From assembly GCF_000767795.1 (NCBI RefSeq), contig NZ_JANX01000004.1, positions 1-37,746 on the forward strand: a DNA stretch of 37,746 nt, given 5' to 3'. The notes below the pieces were generated by a model, which saw only the letters and a list, made by a program, of their open reading frames with translations, did no database searches and had not been told where the DNA came from. Source of the stretch: Inquilinus limosus MP06 (GTDB taxonomy: Bacteria; Pseudomonadota; Alphaproteobacteria; DSM-16000; Inquilinaceae). Positions 1 through 7,562 of this stretch are shown here, piece after piece (the first letter of the stretch is position 1; each line of letters starts with the position of its first letter). The position numbers and the translations under genes are program-made.

Positions 1-313
1 GGTGGATCGCCAGGCCGTGCAGCGCCGGATCGACCGCGGCGTAGCTGAGATCGAACACCACCCGGCCCGATGGCTGCGACCGGGCGTGCAGCCCGTCGAT
101 GCGCTGGCCGTAGCCCAGGGCGGTGTCGAGCGCGCCGATCCGGCCCAGCGCGGCCAGGCCCGCCGGCTGCAGCATCAGGCCGGCACCGATCGGCCGCGGC
201 TCCGGCACACGCTCCAGCAGCCGCACCCGGTGGCCGGCATCGCGCAGGAAGCAGGCGGCGGCCAGCCCGGCGGGACCGCAGCCGCAGATGGCGATCGACA
301 GCGGTCCGGCCAC
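1..313 (-). CDS. FAD-dependent monooxygenase, N-terminal part (runs off the window)
   Basis: About 104 residues of the N-terminus are visible, reading from 313 down to the window edge. The protein opens with a Rossmann dinucleotide-binding motif (IAICGCGPAGLAAACFLRDA) followed by an acidic strand end (LLERVPEPRPIGAG). This is the FAD-binding layout of the UbiH/p-hydroxybenzoate hydroxylase group of flavin monooxygenases, in which NAD(P)H reduces FAD to hydroxylate an aromatic or polyprenyl substrate. The substrate cannot be read from this fragment. The start is GTG at 313, because the stop codon of the upstream ppk2 gene (322-320) lies in the same frame three codons earlier. The 6-bp spacing suggests co-transcription with ppk2. 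The family call is solid; the exact product is open. Confidence 0.8.
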   Translation of the reverse strand, partial: MAGPLSIAICGCGPAGLAAACFLRDAGHRVRLLERVPEPRPIGAGLMLQPAGLAALGRIGALDTALGYGQRIDGLHARSQPSGRVVFDLSYAAVDPALHGLAIH

Positions 314-319
314 GATCGG

Positions 320-1198
320 CTATTCGTTCTCGAGCGCCGCGCGGGCGGCCTGCAGCTTCTCGCTGATCCCCGGCTCGACCTTCGGGTAGGCGAGGTCCAG
401 CCCGTCCATGGCGTCGACCACCGCGGCGGCCACGGCCAGGCGGGTGAACCACTTGTTGTCGGCGGGGATGACGTGCCAGGGCGCGTGCGGCGCGGCGGTC
501 GCCCGGATCATCTCCTCATAGGCCTTCATGTAGTCGGGCCACAGCTGCCGCTCCGCCACGTCGGAGGGCTGGAATTTCCAGTGCTTCTCGGGCTCGTTCA
601 ACCGGTCGAGGAAGCGCTTCTTCTGCTCCTCGCGCGACACGTTCAGGAAGAACTTCAGGATCAGCGTGCCGTTGCGGGCCAGGTAGCGCTCGAAGGCACT
701 GATGTCCTCGAACCGCTCCTTCCAGATCTTCTTGGTCACCAGCTTCGGCGGGATGCGCTGGTTGCCCAGCACGCCGGAATGGACCCGGACGACCAGCACC
801 TCCTCGTAATAGGAGCGATTGAAGATGCCGATCCGCCCACGCTCCGGCAGGTGGCGGGTGGTGCGCCACATGAAGTCGTGGTCCAGCTCCCCCGCCGAGG
901 GCTGCTTGAAGGCGGTGACCTGGCAGCCCTGCGGATTGATCCCGGACATCACATGCTTGATCGTGCTGTCCTTGCCGGCCGCGTCCATGGCCTGGAAGAT
1001 CAGCAGCACCGACCAGTGGTCCTGGGCGTAGAGCTTGTCCTGCATCTCCGCCAGCCTGGCGACGCTGTCGGCCAGCGCCTCCTGCGCCACCACCTTGTCG
1101 TCCAGCCAGGCGGTGTCGCCCGGATCCCAGTCCTTCAGGCGGAAGCCCTCGCCATCCTCGATCCGATACCGCTTCGCCAGCTTTCCCAGCTTGACCAT
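320..1198 (-). CDS. ppk2: Polyphosphate kinase 2 (PPK2) family protein
   Basis: The 292-residue protein has the PPK2 core: a P-loop (MDAAGKDSTIKH, about residues 71-82) followed by SGINPQGCQV, and the lid/Walker B region GRIGIFNRSYYEEVLVVRVH (about 121-140). PPK2 enzymes transfer phosphate between polyphosphate and nucleotides, class I members mostly making ATP or GTP from the diphosphates. Length and motifs fit a single-domain class I enzyme. The ATG at 1198 is chosen because GGGAGGGG precedes it at good spacing and the protein then begins as family members do; the frame stays open upstream to 1312 but that part is not protein-like. A flavin monooxygenase gene follows 6 bp downstream. The histidine phosphatase gene on the other strand starts 112 bp away, so the interval must hold both promoters. 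The preferred nucleotide cannot be read from sequence. Confidence 0.93.
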   Translation of the reverse strand: MVKLGKLAKRYRIEDGEGFRLKDWDPGDTAWLDDKVVAQEALADSVARLAEMQDKLYAQDHWSVLLIFQAMDAAGKDSTIKHVMSGINPQGCQVTAFKQPSAGELDHDFMWRTTRHLPERGRIGIFNRSYYEEVLVVRVHSGVLGNQRIPPKLVTKKIWKERFEDISAFERYLARNGTLILKFFLNVSREEQKKRFLDRLNEPEKHWKFQPSDVAERQLWPDYMKAYEEMIRATAAPHAPWHVIPADNKWFTRLAVAAAVVDAMDGLDLAYPKVEPGISEKLQAARAALENE

Positions 1199-1310
1199 CT
1201 GTCCCCTCCCCGGTCGGTGCCCCCACGCGTCGATCAACCACGATCGATGCAGGAATTTCGCCGGTCTGGCAAATCGGAGATGATGCCGCAGCTTCCGGAA
1301 CGAGGACCGC

Positions 1311-1895
1311 ATGGCCCGGCATGTCTATTTCATCACCCATCCCGACGTGCTGATCGACCCGGCCGTGCCGGTGCCGAACTGGCCGCTGTCGCCGCGCGGC
1401 CGCGAGCGCATGCGGGCGGCCTTCCGGCTGCCGTGGATGGGCGGCGTGCGAGCGCTGTTCAGCAGCAACGAGCGGAAGGCGGTCGACGGCGCGGAGATCC
1501 TGGCCGAGGCGCTGAGCCTGCCGGCCACCAAGCTTGAGGATCTCGGCGAAAACGACCGTTCCTCAACAGGTTATCTGCCTAAGCTCGAGTTCGAAACGAT
1601 GGCCGACGCCTTTTTTGCCCGGCCACAGGAGAGCGTGCGCGGCTGGGAGCGCGCGATCGACGCTCAGCGCCGCATCGTCGCGGCGATGGAGGAGGTGCTG
1701 CGCCGGGCGCCGGCGGAGGGCGACGTCGCGGTCGTCTCGCATGGTGGGGTCGGGGCGCTGTATCTCTGCCATCTGCAGGGACGCTCCATCGGCCGCGACG
1801 CCGACCAGCCGGTGACCAATGGCGGCAACTATTACGCCTTTACCGCCGAGGACCGCCGGCTGCTGCATGGATGGCGCGGCATCGATGGGGTGTGA
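1311..1895 (+). CDS. Histidine phosphatase superfamily protein lacking a canonical RHG motif
   Basis: The 194-residue protein has the phosphoglycerate-mutase-like layout: an N-terminal strand ending in a candidate phospho-accepting His (VYFITHPD, His10), a conserved Arg region (SSNERKAV, Arg55), an acidic residue (Glu80) and the C-terminal catalytic His (VAVVSHGG, His144). In the usual family motif Arg-His-Gly, the Arg contacts phosphate and the His is phosphorylated. Here it reads Thr-His-Pro, so activity may be altered. Substrates in this family are diverse (sugar phosphates, phosphoproteins, nucleotides) and cannot be inferred here. The gene is divergent from ppk2. The start at ATG 1311 is the only one that keeps the first strand. 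Confidence 0.8.
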   Translation: MARHVYFITHPDVLIDPAVPVPNWPLSPRGRERMRAAFRLPWMGGVRALFSSNERKAVDGAEILAEALSLPATKLEDLGENDRSSTGYLPKLEFETMADAFFARPQESVRGWERAIDAQRRIVAAMEEVLRRAPAEGDVAVVSHGGVGALYLCHLQGRSIGRDADQPVTNGGNYYAFTAEDRRLLHGWRGIDGV

Positions 1896-1972
1896 CCAGG
1901 CGCGACGGAACGCGAGATCCTTTCCGTGAAGTGTTCATGCCACCCAGGCATGACTTCGGCTGAAGGTCTCAA

Positions 1973-2194
1973 ATGATTTCGAAGTTTACCCGCACCCTCC
2001 TGCTCGCGAGCGCCGTGATCGTCGCCGTGCCGGCGACCTTCGCCTCGGCGCAGGCCTATGACGGCCACCGGCATCATCGCGAGACGCTGCAGCACCGGCA
2101 GCGGGCGGCCTGCGGCCATATCCATTCCCACAAGGCGCGCAACAGCTGCGAGGCCCGCATCGCCCATGACTGGTATCGCGCCCGTCACCGCTGA
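1973..2194 (+). CDS. Small exported histidine-rich protein (hypothetical)
   Basis: The 73-residue protein begins with a clear signal peptide: basic MISKFTRT, hydrophobic LLLASAVIVAVPATFA, and a cleavage-like SAQA near residue 28. The predicted mature part is only about 45 residues, with nine histidines, many arginines and two cysteines (AACGH and NSCEA) that could form a disulfide. Such composition is compatible with periplasmic metal binding, but no family is recognised and no function is claimed. A small hairpin (TCATGCC, 5-nt loop, GGCATGA, 1935-1953) lies just upstream, and a strong terminator follows 14 bp after the stop. This indicates an independent short transcription unit. Confidence 0.7.
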   Translation: MISKFTRTLLLASAVIVAVPATFASAQAYDGHRHHRETLQHRQRAACGHIHSHKARNSCEARIAHDWYRARHR

Positions 2195-2208
2195 CCGATG
2201 ATTCGAAC

Positions 2209-2242
2209 GGCCCCTGCCGCCCACTCGGCAGGGGCCTGTTTG
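2209..2242 (+). terminator. Intrinsic terminator after the small His-rich gene
   Basis: A perfect 11-bp stem (GGCCCCTGCCG, 2209-2219, with CGGCAGGGGCC, 2226-2236) encloses a 6-nt loop. It is followed by a modest T-rich tail (TGTTTGCT). Confidence 0.75.
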
Positions 2243-2307
2243 CTGCGGGCTGGCCCCGACCGCCGGCCGTTGTTGCCTTCCGGCCGCCCCGGTGCGATGA
2301 CGCCGGA

Positions 2308-3009
2308 ATGATCGCCACCCCGACCGATGATGAAATTCTGGCCCGCCTGCTGTACCGGGACGGGCTGATGCTGATCCTCGACAAGCCGGCCGGGCTGCCG
2401 GTGCATGCCGGGCCGAAGGGCGGCCCGGTGCTGGACCACCATCTCGACGCGCTGCGCTTCGGCCTGCCGCACCCGCCCGCCCTCGCCCATCGCCTGGACA
2501 AGGACACCAGCGGCTGCCTGGTGCTGGGCCGGCACCGCAAGGCCACGGCGACACTGGGCGAGCTGTTCGCCTCCGGCCGGGTAACGAAGACCTATTGGGC
2601 CGTGGTCGAGGGCGGCCCCGCCGCGGATGAGGGCCGCATCGACCTGCCGATGGCCAAACGGTCGGCGCAGCGCGGCTGGTGGATGAAGGTCGATCCCGCC
2701 GGCCAGCCGGCGCAGAGCGAATTCCGCGTGCTGGGCCGCGCCGATGGCCTGGCCTGGCTGGAGTTGCGCCCGCTGACCGGCCGCACCCACCAGCTGCGGC
2801 TGCACTGCTCCGCCTCCGGCTTCCCGATCCTGGGCGACGCGATCTACGGCACCGCCGGCCGTGGGCCGGAGGCGCCGTCGCTGCATCTGCATGCCCGTGC
2901 CGTGTCGGTGCCGCTCTACCCGAGGAAGCCGTCGGTCACCGCCGAGGCGCCGCCGCCACCTCATCTCGCCGAGACCCTGCGGCGATTCGATCCGAGGCCC
3001 GCCGGCTGA
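2308..3009 (+). CDS. RluA-family RNA pseudouridine synthase
   Basis: The 233-residue protein isomerises uridine to pseudouridine in rRNA or tRNA. The catalytic block HRLDKDTSG lies at residues 61-69, with Asp64 as the nucleophile. It is preceded by the family strand ILDKPAGLPVHAG and followed by GRTHQLRLHCSASGFPILGD, the second conserved RluA motif. There is no S4 domain, and the short length fits the RluA/TruC-like single-domain members. The target nucleotide cannot be assigned. The start is ATG 2308, 66 bp after the preceding terminator. The next gene is minC, about 255 bp away, so an operon link is not obvious. Confidence 0.9.
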   Translation: MIATPTDDEILARLLYRDGLMLILDKPAGLPVHAGPKGGPVLDHHLDALRFGLPHPPALAHRLDKDTSGCLVLGRHRKATATLGELFASGRVTKTYWAVVEGGPAADEGRIDLPMAKRSAQRGWWMKVDPAGQPAQSEFRVLGRADGLAWLELRPLTGRTHQLRLHCSASGFPILGDAIYGTAGRGPEAPSLHLHARAVSVPLYPRKPSVTAEAPPPPHLAETLRRFDPRPAG

Positions 3010-3264
3010 GTCGCCGCTGCGGTTGCGGCCGACACATCGGCGCCCGGCTCCGAGTCGCCCCGCACTCCGTCTCGCTTGCCGTCATGCCATGAGCCGCAGG
3101 CCGTCCATGGTCCACGACCCCGGCCGTCGGGCACAGACGGCGAAAGCTCCGCAAACCGGCCGCGACAGGATCCGCTGGGACACAACACATGGCGGCGAAT
3201 ACCCCTGGGAACCACAACCTGTTGCATATCCGGATCGAACCGGGTTCAATGGTCGAGAACCCCC

Positions 3265-4017
3265 GTGTTGACGGCCGGATCGCGCCCGGCTACGCCCCTG
3301 ACCGTGACAACAGCAGCCCGCACCCGCCCCGCTATCCGCTTCCGTGGTCGTTCCTTCATGGCGCTCGTCCTGGCGCCGGAACCGCCGATCACGGACTGGC
3401 TCACCGAACTCGACGCCCAGATCCAGCGTTCGCCGGCCTTCTTCCAGGGCCGCCCTGTGGTGGTCGACCTGTCGGCCCTGCCGATGCGCAAGCAGGATCT
3501 GACGGCGCTGATCGAGGACCTGCAGCGGCGCGACATCCGCCTGATCGGGATCGAGGGCGCCGATCCGTCCTGGCTCGGCTCCGAGGCCTGGGGCCTGCCG
3601 CCGATGATGACCGGCAGCCGCCCCGCCGGGATGATCGAGGTGCCGGACGGGGCCGAGGCGGCGGCGCCGGCGGCCGAGTCGCGCCCCGCCGCCTCGCTGC
3701 TGCTGGACCGGCCGGTTCGCTCCGGCCAGTCGGTGATCTTCCCGGAAGGCGACGTGACGGTCGTCGGCTCGGTCGCCTCGGGTGCCGAGATCATCGCCGG
3801 CGGGTCGATCCATGTGTACGGCACGCTGCGCGGCCGGGCGATCGCGGGATCGACCGGCAATGGCCGGGCCCGCATCTTCTGCCGCAAGCTCGAGGCCGAG
3901 CTGCTGGCCATCGACGGTCTCTACAAGACCGCGGACGACATGGAGCCGAAGCTGCGCGGCAGGGCGGTGCAGGCTTGGCTCGACGGTGACGCCATGGTTC
4001 TGGCAGCCCTGGACTGA
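3265..4017 (+). CDS. minC: Septum site-determining protein MinC
   Basis: MinC is the FtsZ-ring inhibitor of the Min system, carried to the poles by MinD. The N-terminal FtsZ-inhibiting domain begins at IRFRGRSFMALVLAPEPP. The C-terminal beta-helical domain (from LLLDRPVRSGQSVIFPEGDVTVVG to IDGLYKTADDM) carries the conserved RSGQ and GSIHVYGTLRGRA motifs. The two are joined by an Ala/Pro-rich linker. The start is uncertain: GTG 3265 is used because it keeps the first strand, but TTG 3268 and GTG 3304 are alternatives. ATG 3358 would delete the first strand, and the open frame back to 3076 looks non-coding. minD follows 23 bp downstream with a ribosome-binding site (GAGGAGAG). Confidence 0.92.
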   Translation: MLTAGSRPATPLTVTTAARTRPAIRFRGRSFMALVLAPEPPITDWLTELDAQIQRSPAFFQGRPVVVDLSALPMRKQDLTALIEDLQRRDIRLIGIEGADPSWLGSEAWGLPPMMTGSRPAGMIEVPDGAEAAAPAAESRPAASLLLDRPVRSGQSVIFPEGDVTVVGSVASGAEIIAGGSIHVYGTLRGRAIAGSTGNGRARIFCRKLEAELLAIDGLYKTADDMEPKLRGRAVQAWLDGDAMVLAALD

Positions 4018-4040
4018 GGCATTAGAGGAGAGACGCGAAT

Positions 4041-4856
4041 ATGGCCAAGGTCTTGGTCGTGACATCCGGAAAGGGCGGGGTCGGCAAGACGACCTCCACC
4101 GCGGCGCTGGGCGCGGCCTTGGCCCAGAGCGGGCAGAACGTCGTCGTCGTCGATTTCGACGTCGGCCTGCGCAACCTCGACCTGGTGATGGGGTCCGAGC
4201 GCCGCGTGGTGTTCGACCTGATCAACGTGGTCCAGGGCGACGCCAAGCTGCCGCAGGCGCTGATCCGCGACAAGCGGGTGGACACCCTGTCGCTGCTGGC
4301 CGCGTCGCAGACCCGCGACAAGGACGCCCTGACCATGGAGGGCGTGTCCCGCGTCATCGGCGAGCTGAAGGAGAAGTTCGACTGGGTGATCTGCGACAGC
4401 CCGGCCGGCATCGAGAAGGGTGCGGTCCTGGCCATGCGCCACGCCGACATGGCGGTGGTGGTGACCAACCCCGAGGTCTCCTCCGTCCGTGACTCCGACC
4501 GCATCATCGGCCTGCTCGATTCGAAGACCGAGCGCGCCGAGAAGGGCGAGCGCGTCGAGAAGCACCTGCTGCTGACCCGCTACGACGCCGGCCGCGCCGA
4601 GCGCGGCGAGATGCTGAAGACCGAGGACGTGCTGGAGATCCTGTCGATCCCGCTGCTCGGCATCATCCCCGAGAGCGAGGAGGTGCTGCGGGCCTCGAAC
4701 ATGGGCGCACCGGTCACGCTGAACGCGCCGCAGAGCGCCCCGGCCCGGGCCTATTTCGACGCGGTCAAACGCCTGCGGGGCGAGACGGTCGAGATGTCGG
4801 TGCCCAGCGACAAGAAGGGCATCTTCGCCAAGCTGTTCGGCCGGAGGGTTGCATGA
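4041..4856 (+). CDS. minD: Septum site-determining ATPase MinD
   Basis: The 271-residue deviant Walker ATPase dimerises on ATP binding, sits on the inner membrane through a C-terminal amphipathic helix and recruits MinC. The deviant Walker A KGGVGKTT is at residues 11-18, the switch region is [18 protein letters not shown], and the ICDSPAGIE motif follows. The last residues ([14 protein letters not shown]) fit the membrane-targeting helix. Length matches the family. The gene lies between minC (23 bp upstream) and minE, whose ATG overlaps the minD stop by 4 bp (ATGA), indicating translational coupling. Confidence 0.98.
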   Translation: MAKVLVVTSGKGGVGKTTSTAALGAALAQSGQNVVVVDFDVGLRNLDLVMGSERRVVFDLINVVQGDAKLPQALIRDKRVDTLSLLAASQTRDKDALTMEGVSRVIGELKEKFDWVICDSPAGIEKGAVLAMRHADMAVVVTNPEVSSVRDSDRIIGLLDSKTERAEKGERVEKHLLLTRYDAGRAERGEMLKTEDVLEILSIPLLGIIPESEEVLRASNMGAPVTLNAPQSAPARAYFDAVKRLRGETVEMSVPSDKKGIFAKLFGRRVA

Positions 4857-5131
4857 GCCTGTTCAGCTTCTTCACCAAGCGCAACTCCGCCCCGGTGGCG
4901 CGGGAGCGGCTGCAGATCCTGCTGGCCCATGAGCGGTCGGTGATCGGCGGACGCTCCGACCTGGTGGCGACGCTGCAGGAGGAGATCCTGGCGGTGATCG
5001 CCAAGCACATCGCGGTCGACCGCGAGAAGGTGCAGGTCAAGCTCGACCGCGGCGATTCCGTGTCGACTCTCGAAGTCGACATCGAGATCCCGACCCCCTC
5101 GGGCCCGGCCCGGATCGCGGCGCGGGGCTGA
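4853..5131 (+). CDS. minE: Cell division topological specificity factor MinE
   Basis: The 92-residue protein stimulates MinD ATPase and drives pole-to-pole oscillation. The N-terminal membrane-targeting segment [10 protein letters not shown] is followed by the anti-MinCD helix [14 protein letters not shown]. The C-terminal topological-specificity domain includes [26 protein letters not shown]. The start overlaps the minD stop, so expression is probably coupled. The operon ends here. A GTCTCACC/GGTGAGAC inverted repeat (5141-5181) with a 25-nt loop follows but is not a convincing terminator. Confidence 0.97.
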   Translation: MSLFSFFTKRNSAPVARERLQILLAHERSVIGGRSDLVATLQEEILAVIAKHIAVDREKVQVKLDRGDSVSTLEVDIEIPTPSGPARIAARG

Positions 5132-5246
5132 GCGCCGCCGGTCTCACCCAGAAGGGGCAATGCGGAAGGCCCCGGTGAGACACCGCTCCGGCCACGGCTC
5201 AGCCGATCCGGCCGGTTTCCCTCCCACGCAGCCGCGACGGCGCGCA

Positions 5247-6056
5247 TCAGCCCTTCACTGCTTCGATGGTGAGGCTGAGCGGCAGGCTCGGCCGGTCCGT
5301 CGGCATCCGCCACAGACCGTCAGACCCCTGCACCAGGCAGGGCCACATCTGCCAGGCCGCGGCGTCATGCTCGCGCAAGGCCGTCAGCCGCAGTCCGGCC
5401 GCCGTCAGCGCACCGATGATGGCGCCGAGCGGATGGCTCCATTCCACCGAGCGGGTGTGGGTGAAGACGGCGTCGCGGTCGGCGTAGCTGCCCTGCGCAT
5501 CCGATTCGACCGGCGCGCCGCCGAAATAGCCATAGGTCGGGACGATCGGCGCCGTCGGGCCGGCCTGGTCCAGCGCCCGGGTCATCGGGTGGTCGTCGAG
5601 GAAGTAGAGCCGCCCGCCCGGCTTCAGCAGCGCCGCCACCGCCTGGGCCCACCGCACGATGTCGGGCAGCCAGATGATCGTGCCCCAGCTGGTGAAGACG
5701 AGGTCGTAGAGGCCCTCGCCGAGCAGGCGCGGCGCCTCGAGGACGTCGCCTTCGACGAAGGTGGCGCTGCTGCCGGTCTCGGCCGCCAGCATCCGCGCCG
5801 CGGCGATGGCGTCGGCGGCGAAATCGAGGCCGGTGACCTGGGCGCCGCGGCGGGCGAGATACATCGTGTCCATGCCGAAATGGCATTGCAGATGGGCGAC
5901 GCGCAGGCCGGCGATGTCGCCGATCTCCGCCGCCTCGATCGGCCCCAGATCGGTCTCGCCGCGGCGGAAGCCGTCGACATTGTAGAAGGCCGAGCGGAGA
6001 TGCGTCGCCACCCGCTCGTTCCATAGGGCCCGGTTGAGTGCTACGCCCTCATGCAT
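5247..6056 (-). CDS. Class I SAM-dependent methyltransferase
   Basis: The 269-residue protein shows the Rossmann-type SAM-binding motif I (LRVAHLQCHFGMDTMYLARRGAQVTGLDF), an acidic motif II region (ATFVEGDVLEAP), the post-motif strand YDLVFTSWGTIIWLPD and the motif LKPGGRLYFLDDHP. These define a small-molecule-type methyltransferase; the acceptor is unknown. ATG 6056 is chosen because GGGGAGGA lies at ideal distance upstream, and residues further upstream in the open frame are not protein-like. It may be co-transcribed with the VOC gene that starts at 6565 and ends 71 bp upstream. It converges on minE. Confidence 0.88.
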   Translation of the reverse strand: MHEGVALNRALWNERVATHLRSAFYNVDGFRRGETDLGPIEAAEIGDIAGLRVAHLQCHFGMDTMYLARRGAQVTGLDFAADAIAAARMLAAETGSSATFVEGDVLEAPRLLGEGLYDLVFTSWGTIIWLPDIVRWAQAVAALLKPGGRLYFLDDHPMTRALDQAGPTAPIVPTYGYFGGAPVESDAQGSYADRDAVFTHTRSVEWSHPLGAIIGALTAAGLRLTALREHDAAAWQMWPCLVQGSDGLWRMPTDRPSLPLSLTIEAVKG

Positions 6057-6127
6057 CGGTTCCTCCCCTTCCCGATCCTCTGCGGGGCGGTTTCTACCAG
6101 ACGGTGCAGCGGGCGGACAGGCCGGGG

Positions 6128-6565
6128 TCACACGCCAGGGCCGCCCTTCTCCCGGACCGGCGCCTGGAAGCACAGGCCATATCCGTCCGGGTCGCGGAGA
6201 TGGAGCTGCCGCATGCCGTAAGGGGTCTCGGCCGGCGGCTCCAGCCCCGGCAGCCTCGACCGGAGGTCCCGGTGAACGGCATCGACATCATCGACGCCGA
6301 TGTAGAGGCAGGTATCGCCGTGCCAGCGCTGCCGGGCCGCGATCCGCGCGGCCGGGCGCTGCCCGTCGTCATAGGCGGTGTTCAGCATCAGCTGGGCCGG
6401 CCCGAGCGCCAGCCACACCCAATGCGAGAACCGCCCCTCCGGCGCCTCCACCACGGGCGAGGCGTCGATGATCGCGAAGCCCAGCACCTCCCGGTAGAAG
6501 GCCAGCGACTGCGGCATGTCGTGAACCTGCAGCAGCGGCGTCATGCCCCTTGCGGTGATGGCCAT
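6128..6565 (-). CDS. VOC (glyoxalase/bleomycin-resistance fold) family protein
   Basis: The 145-residue protein has two beta-alpha-beta-beta-beta modules typical of the vicinal oxygen chelate fold. The first starts at MTPLLQVHDMPQSLAFYREVLGF; the second includes DTCLYIGVDDVDAVHRDL and ends with the hallmark LRDPDGYGLCFQAP. VOC proteins include dioxygenases, isomerases, glyoxalases and antibiotic-binding proteins; substrate and metal ligands cannot be assigned safely. The start at ATG 6565 has a GGGAGGAGGGG purine tract just upstream, while the longer open frame to 6670 has no such signal. Its neighbours on the same strand are a haem-oxygenase-like gene upstream and a methyltransferase downstream, both on the scale of a loose operon. 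Confidence 0.85.
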   Translation of the reverse strand: MAITARGMTPLLQVHDMPQSLAFYREVLGFAIIDASPVVEAPEGRFSHWVWLALGPAQLMLNTAYDDGQRPAARIAARQRWHGDTCLYIGVDDVDAVHRDLRSRLPGLEPPAETPYGMRQLHLRDPDGYGLCFQAPVREKGGPGV

Positions 6566-6673
6566 CCCCCGCCCCTCCTCCCTCAGCACGGCAGCGACAA
6601 TGTATCTTGCCGCGGCGGAGCCGATGCGGAAACGGGCAGCATCCGAGCGCCGGAAGCCATGGCCGATCACGGG

Positions 6674-7372
6674 TCAGTCCGCCACGCGGCGCGCCGGCAT
6701 CGCCGACATGCCGTCGACGGCGCGGAGCATGCCGGCATAGAGCATCCGGGTCGTCCGAGCCGAGGTCAGGATCGCATCGATCTCCGCCGGGTCATCGAGC
6801 GAAGGCAGCGCCGCCGCGAGCGTCCGCACATGGCCCTCCCGCGCCTCGACCCGGTTGCGCAGGAAACCGAGCGCCCGGCGGATGCCGGCGATCCGCGCCG
6901 TGCGCTGCAGCCCGTCCACCGCCGTCCCCGCGCAGGTGGCGGCGAGATATTCGAGCAGATAGGCGACGCCCAGGAAGCCGGCAGGATGGTCGCTGCGGCC
7001 GAGGAACCGGAACCAGGCGATCCAGGCCTGGGTCGGCGGCGCCGGCATCGAGGTCGCAACGTCGGCCCGGCTGAAGCCCAGCGCCTCGAGATCGTCCAGC
7101 ACCCGCAGGTCCAGACCCGCCACCTCCCGCGCCTTCTCCTGCAGCAGCAGCGCCAGCGGCATGTGCCGGCCGTGATCCAGCATCCGCTCCGCCGCCAGGG
7201 CCAGCGTCGGCTGCAGCGCGTGCTGGTAGTGATAGGCCTCGCGCAACATGTTGGCATAGGTCGCGATCCCGGCCGACCCATCGAGCAGGCTGCGGGCGCT
7301 GCGGGTCTGCCGCACCGCCGCGACCATGGCCACAGCTTCGGCGTGAAGCGCTTCGAGGAATGCCGCGCCCAT
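6674..7372 (-). CDS. Haem-oxygenase-fold helical protein, possibly a metal-dependent oxidase
   Basis: The 232-residue all-helical protein resembles the iron-containing redox enzyme / haem-oxygenase-like oxidase group. It has a helix with clustered Glu/His (LREAYHYQHALQPTL), a second with Glu (LLLQEKAREVAGLD), a long hydrophobic helix with Glu (GVAYLLEYLAATCAG) and a late helix with Glu/His (VEAREGHVRTL). In characterised members such residues bind a di-iron centre. The usual late His-x3-Asp-x2-His pattern is not clean here, so the protein may bind metal differently or not at all. ATG 7372 follows a GGTGAGG purine stretch; a GTG at 7387 is an alternative. It is divergent from the aldehyde dehydrogenase gene. 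The fold call is moderate and the reaction unknown. Confidence 0.6.
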   Translation of the reverse strand: MGAAFLEALHAEAVAMVAAVRQTRSARSLLDGSAGIATYANMLREAYHYQHALQPTLALAAERMLDHGRHMPLALLLQEKAREVAGLDLRVLDDLEALGFSRADVATSMPAPPTQAWIAWFRFLGRSDHPAGFLGVAYLLEYLAATCAGTAVDGLQRTARIAGIRRALGFLRNRVEAREGHVRTLAAALPSLDDPAEIDAILTSARTTRMLYAGMLRAVDGMSAMPARRVAD

Positions 7373-7562
7373 CGTCCTCACCACCACTTTTGAGATACGA
7401 ACAAACCATAAACACTATTTTATATTCGAAGCAATACCATTTTTGGTGGCACGACCCACAACCCTCACCCTTTGCCACTACGCTTGCCCCGCGGACCGCG
7501 CAACGATACGAATGCCGCCCATCAGCGCCTTCGGCGCTCCAAGTTCTCCGGAGTTGTGTTTC
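7373..7562. promoter_or_regulatory. AT-rich divergent intergenic region
   Basis: This 190-bp gap separates two divergent genes. Its first third (about 7385-7442) is strikingly AT-rich compared with flanking sequence and contains TTTTATATT, suitable for -10 elements in both directions. It should hold the promoters of the haem-oxygenase-like gene and the aldehyde dehydrogenase gene. No specific operator could be fixed by eye. Confidence 0.45.

Noticed and set aside
2-1537. 511-codon open frame on the plus strand
   Set aside because: It lies antisense to the FAD monooxygenase and PPK2 genes. Its product is low-complexity Arg/Gly/Pro-rich, as expected from a GC-rich shadow frame.
3076-3264. Upstream extension of minC to ATG 3076
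   Set aside because: The extra residues lack any family resemblance and no ribosome site precedes 3076. The conserved protein begins just before IRFRGRSF.
5141-5181. GTCTCACC/GGTGAGAC inverted repeat after minE as a terminator
   Set aside because: The 25-nt loop is long and no T run follows. It may be a chance repeat.
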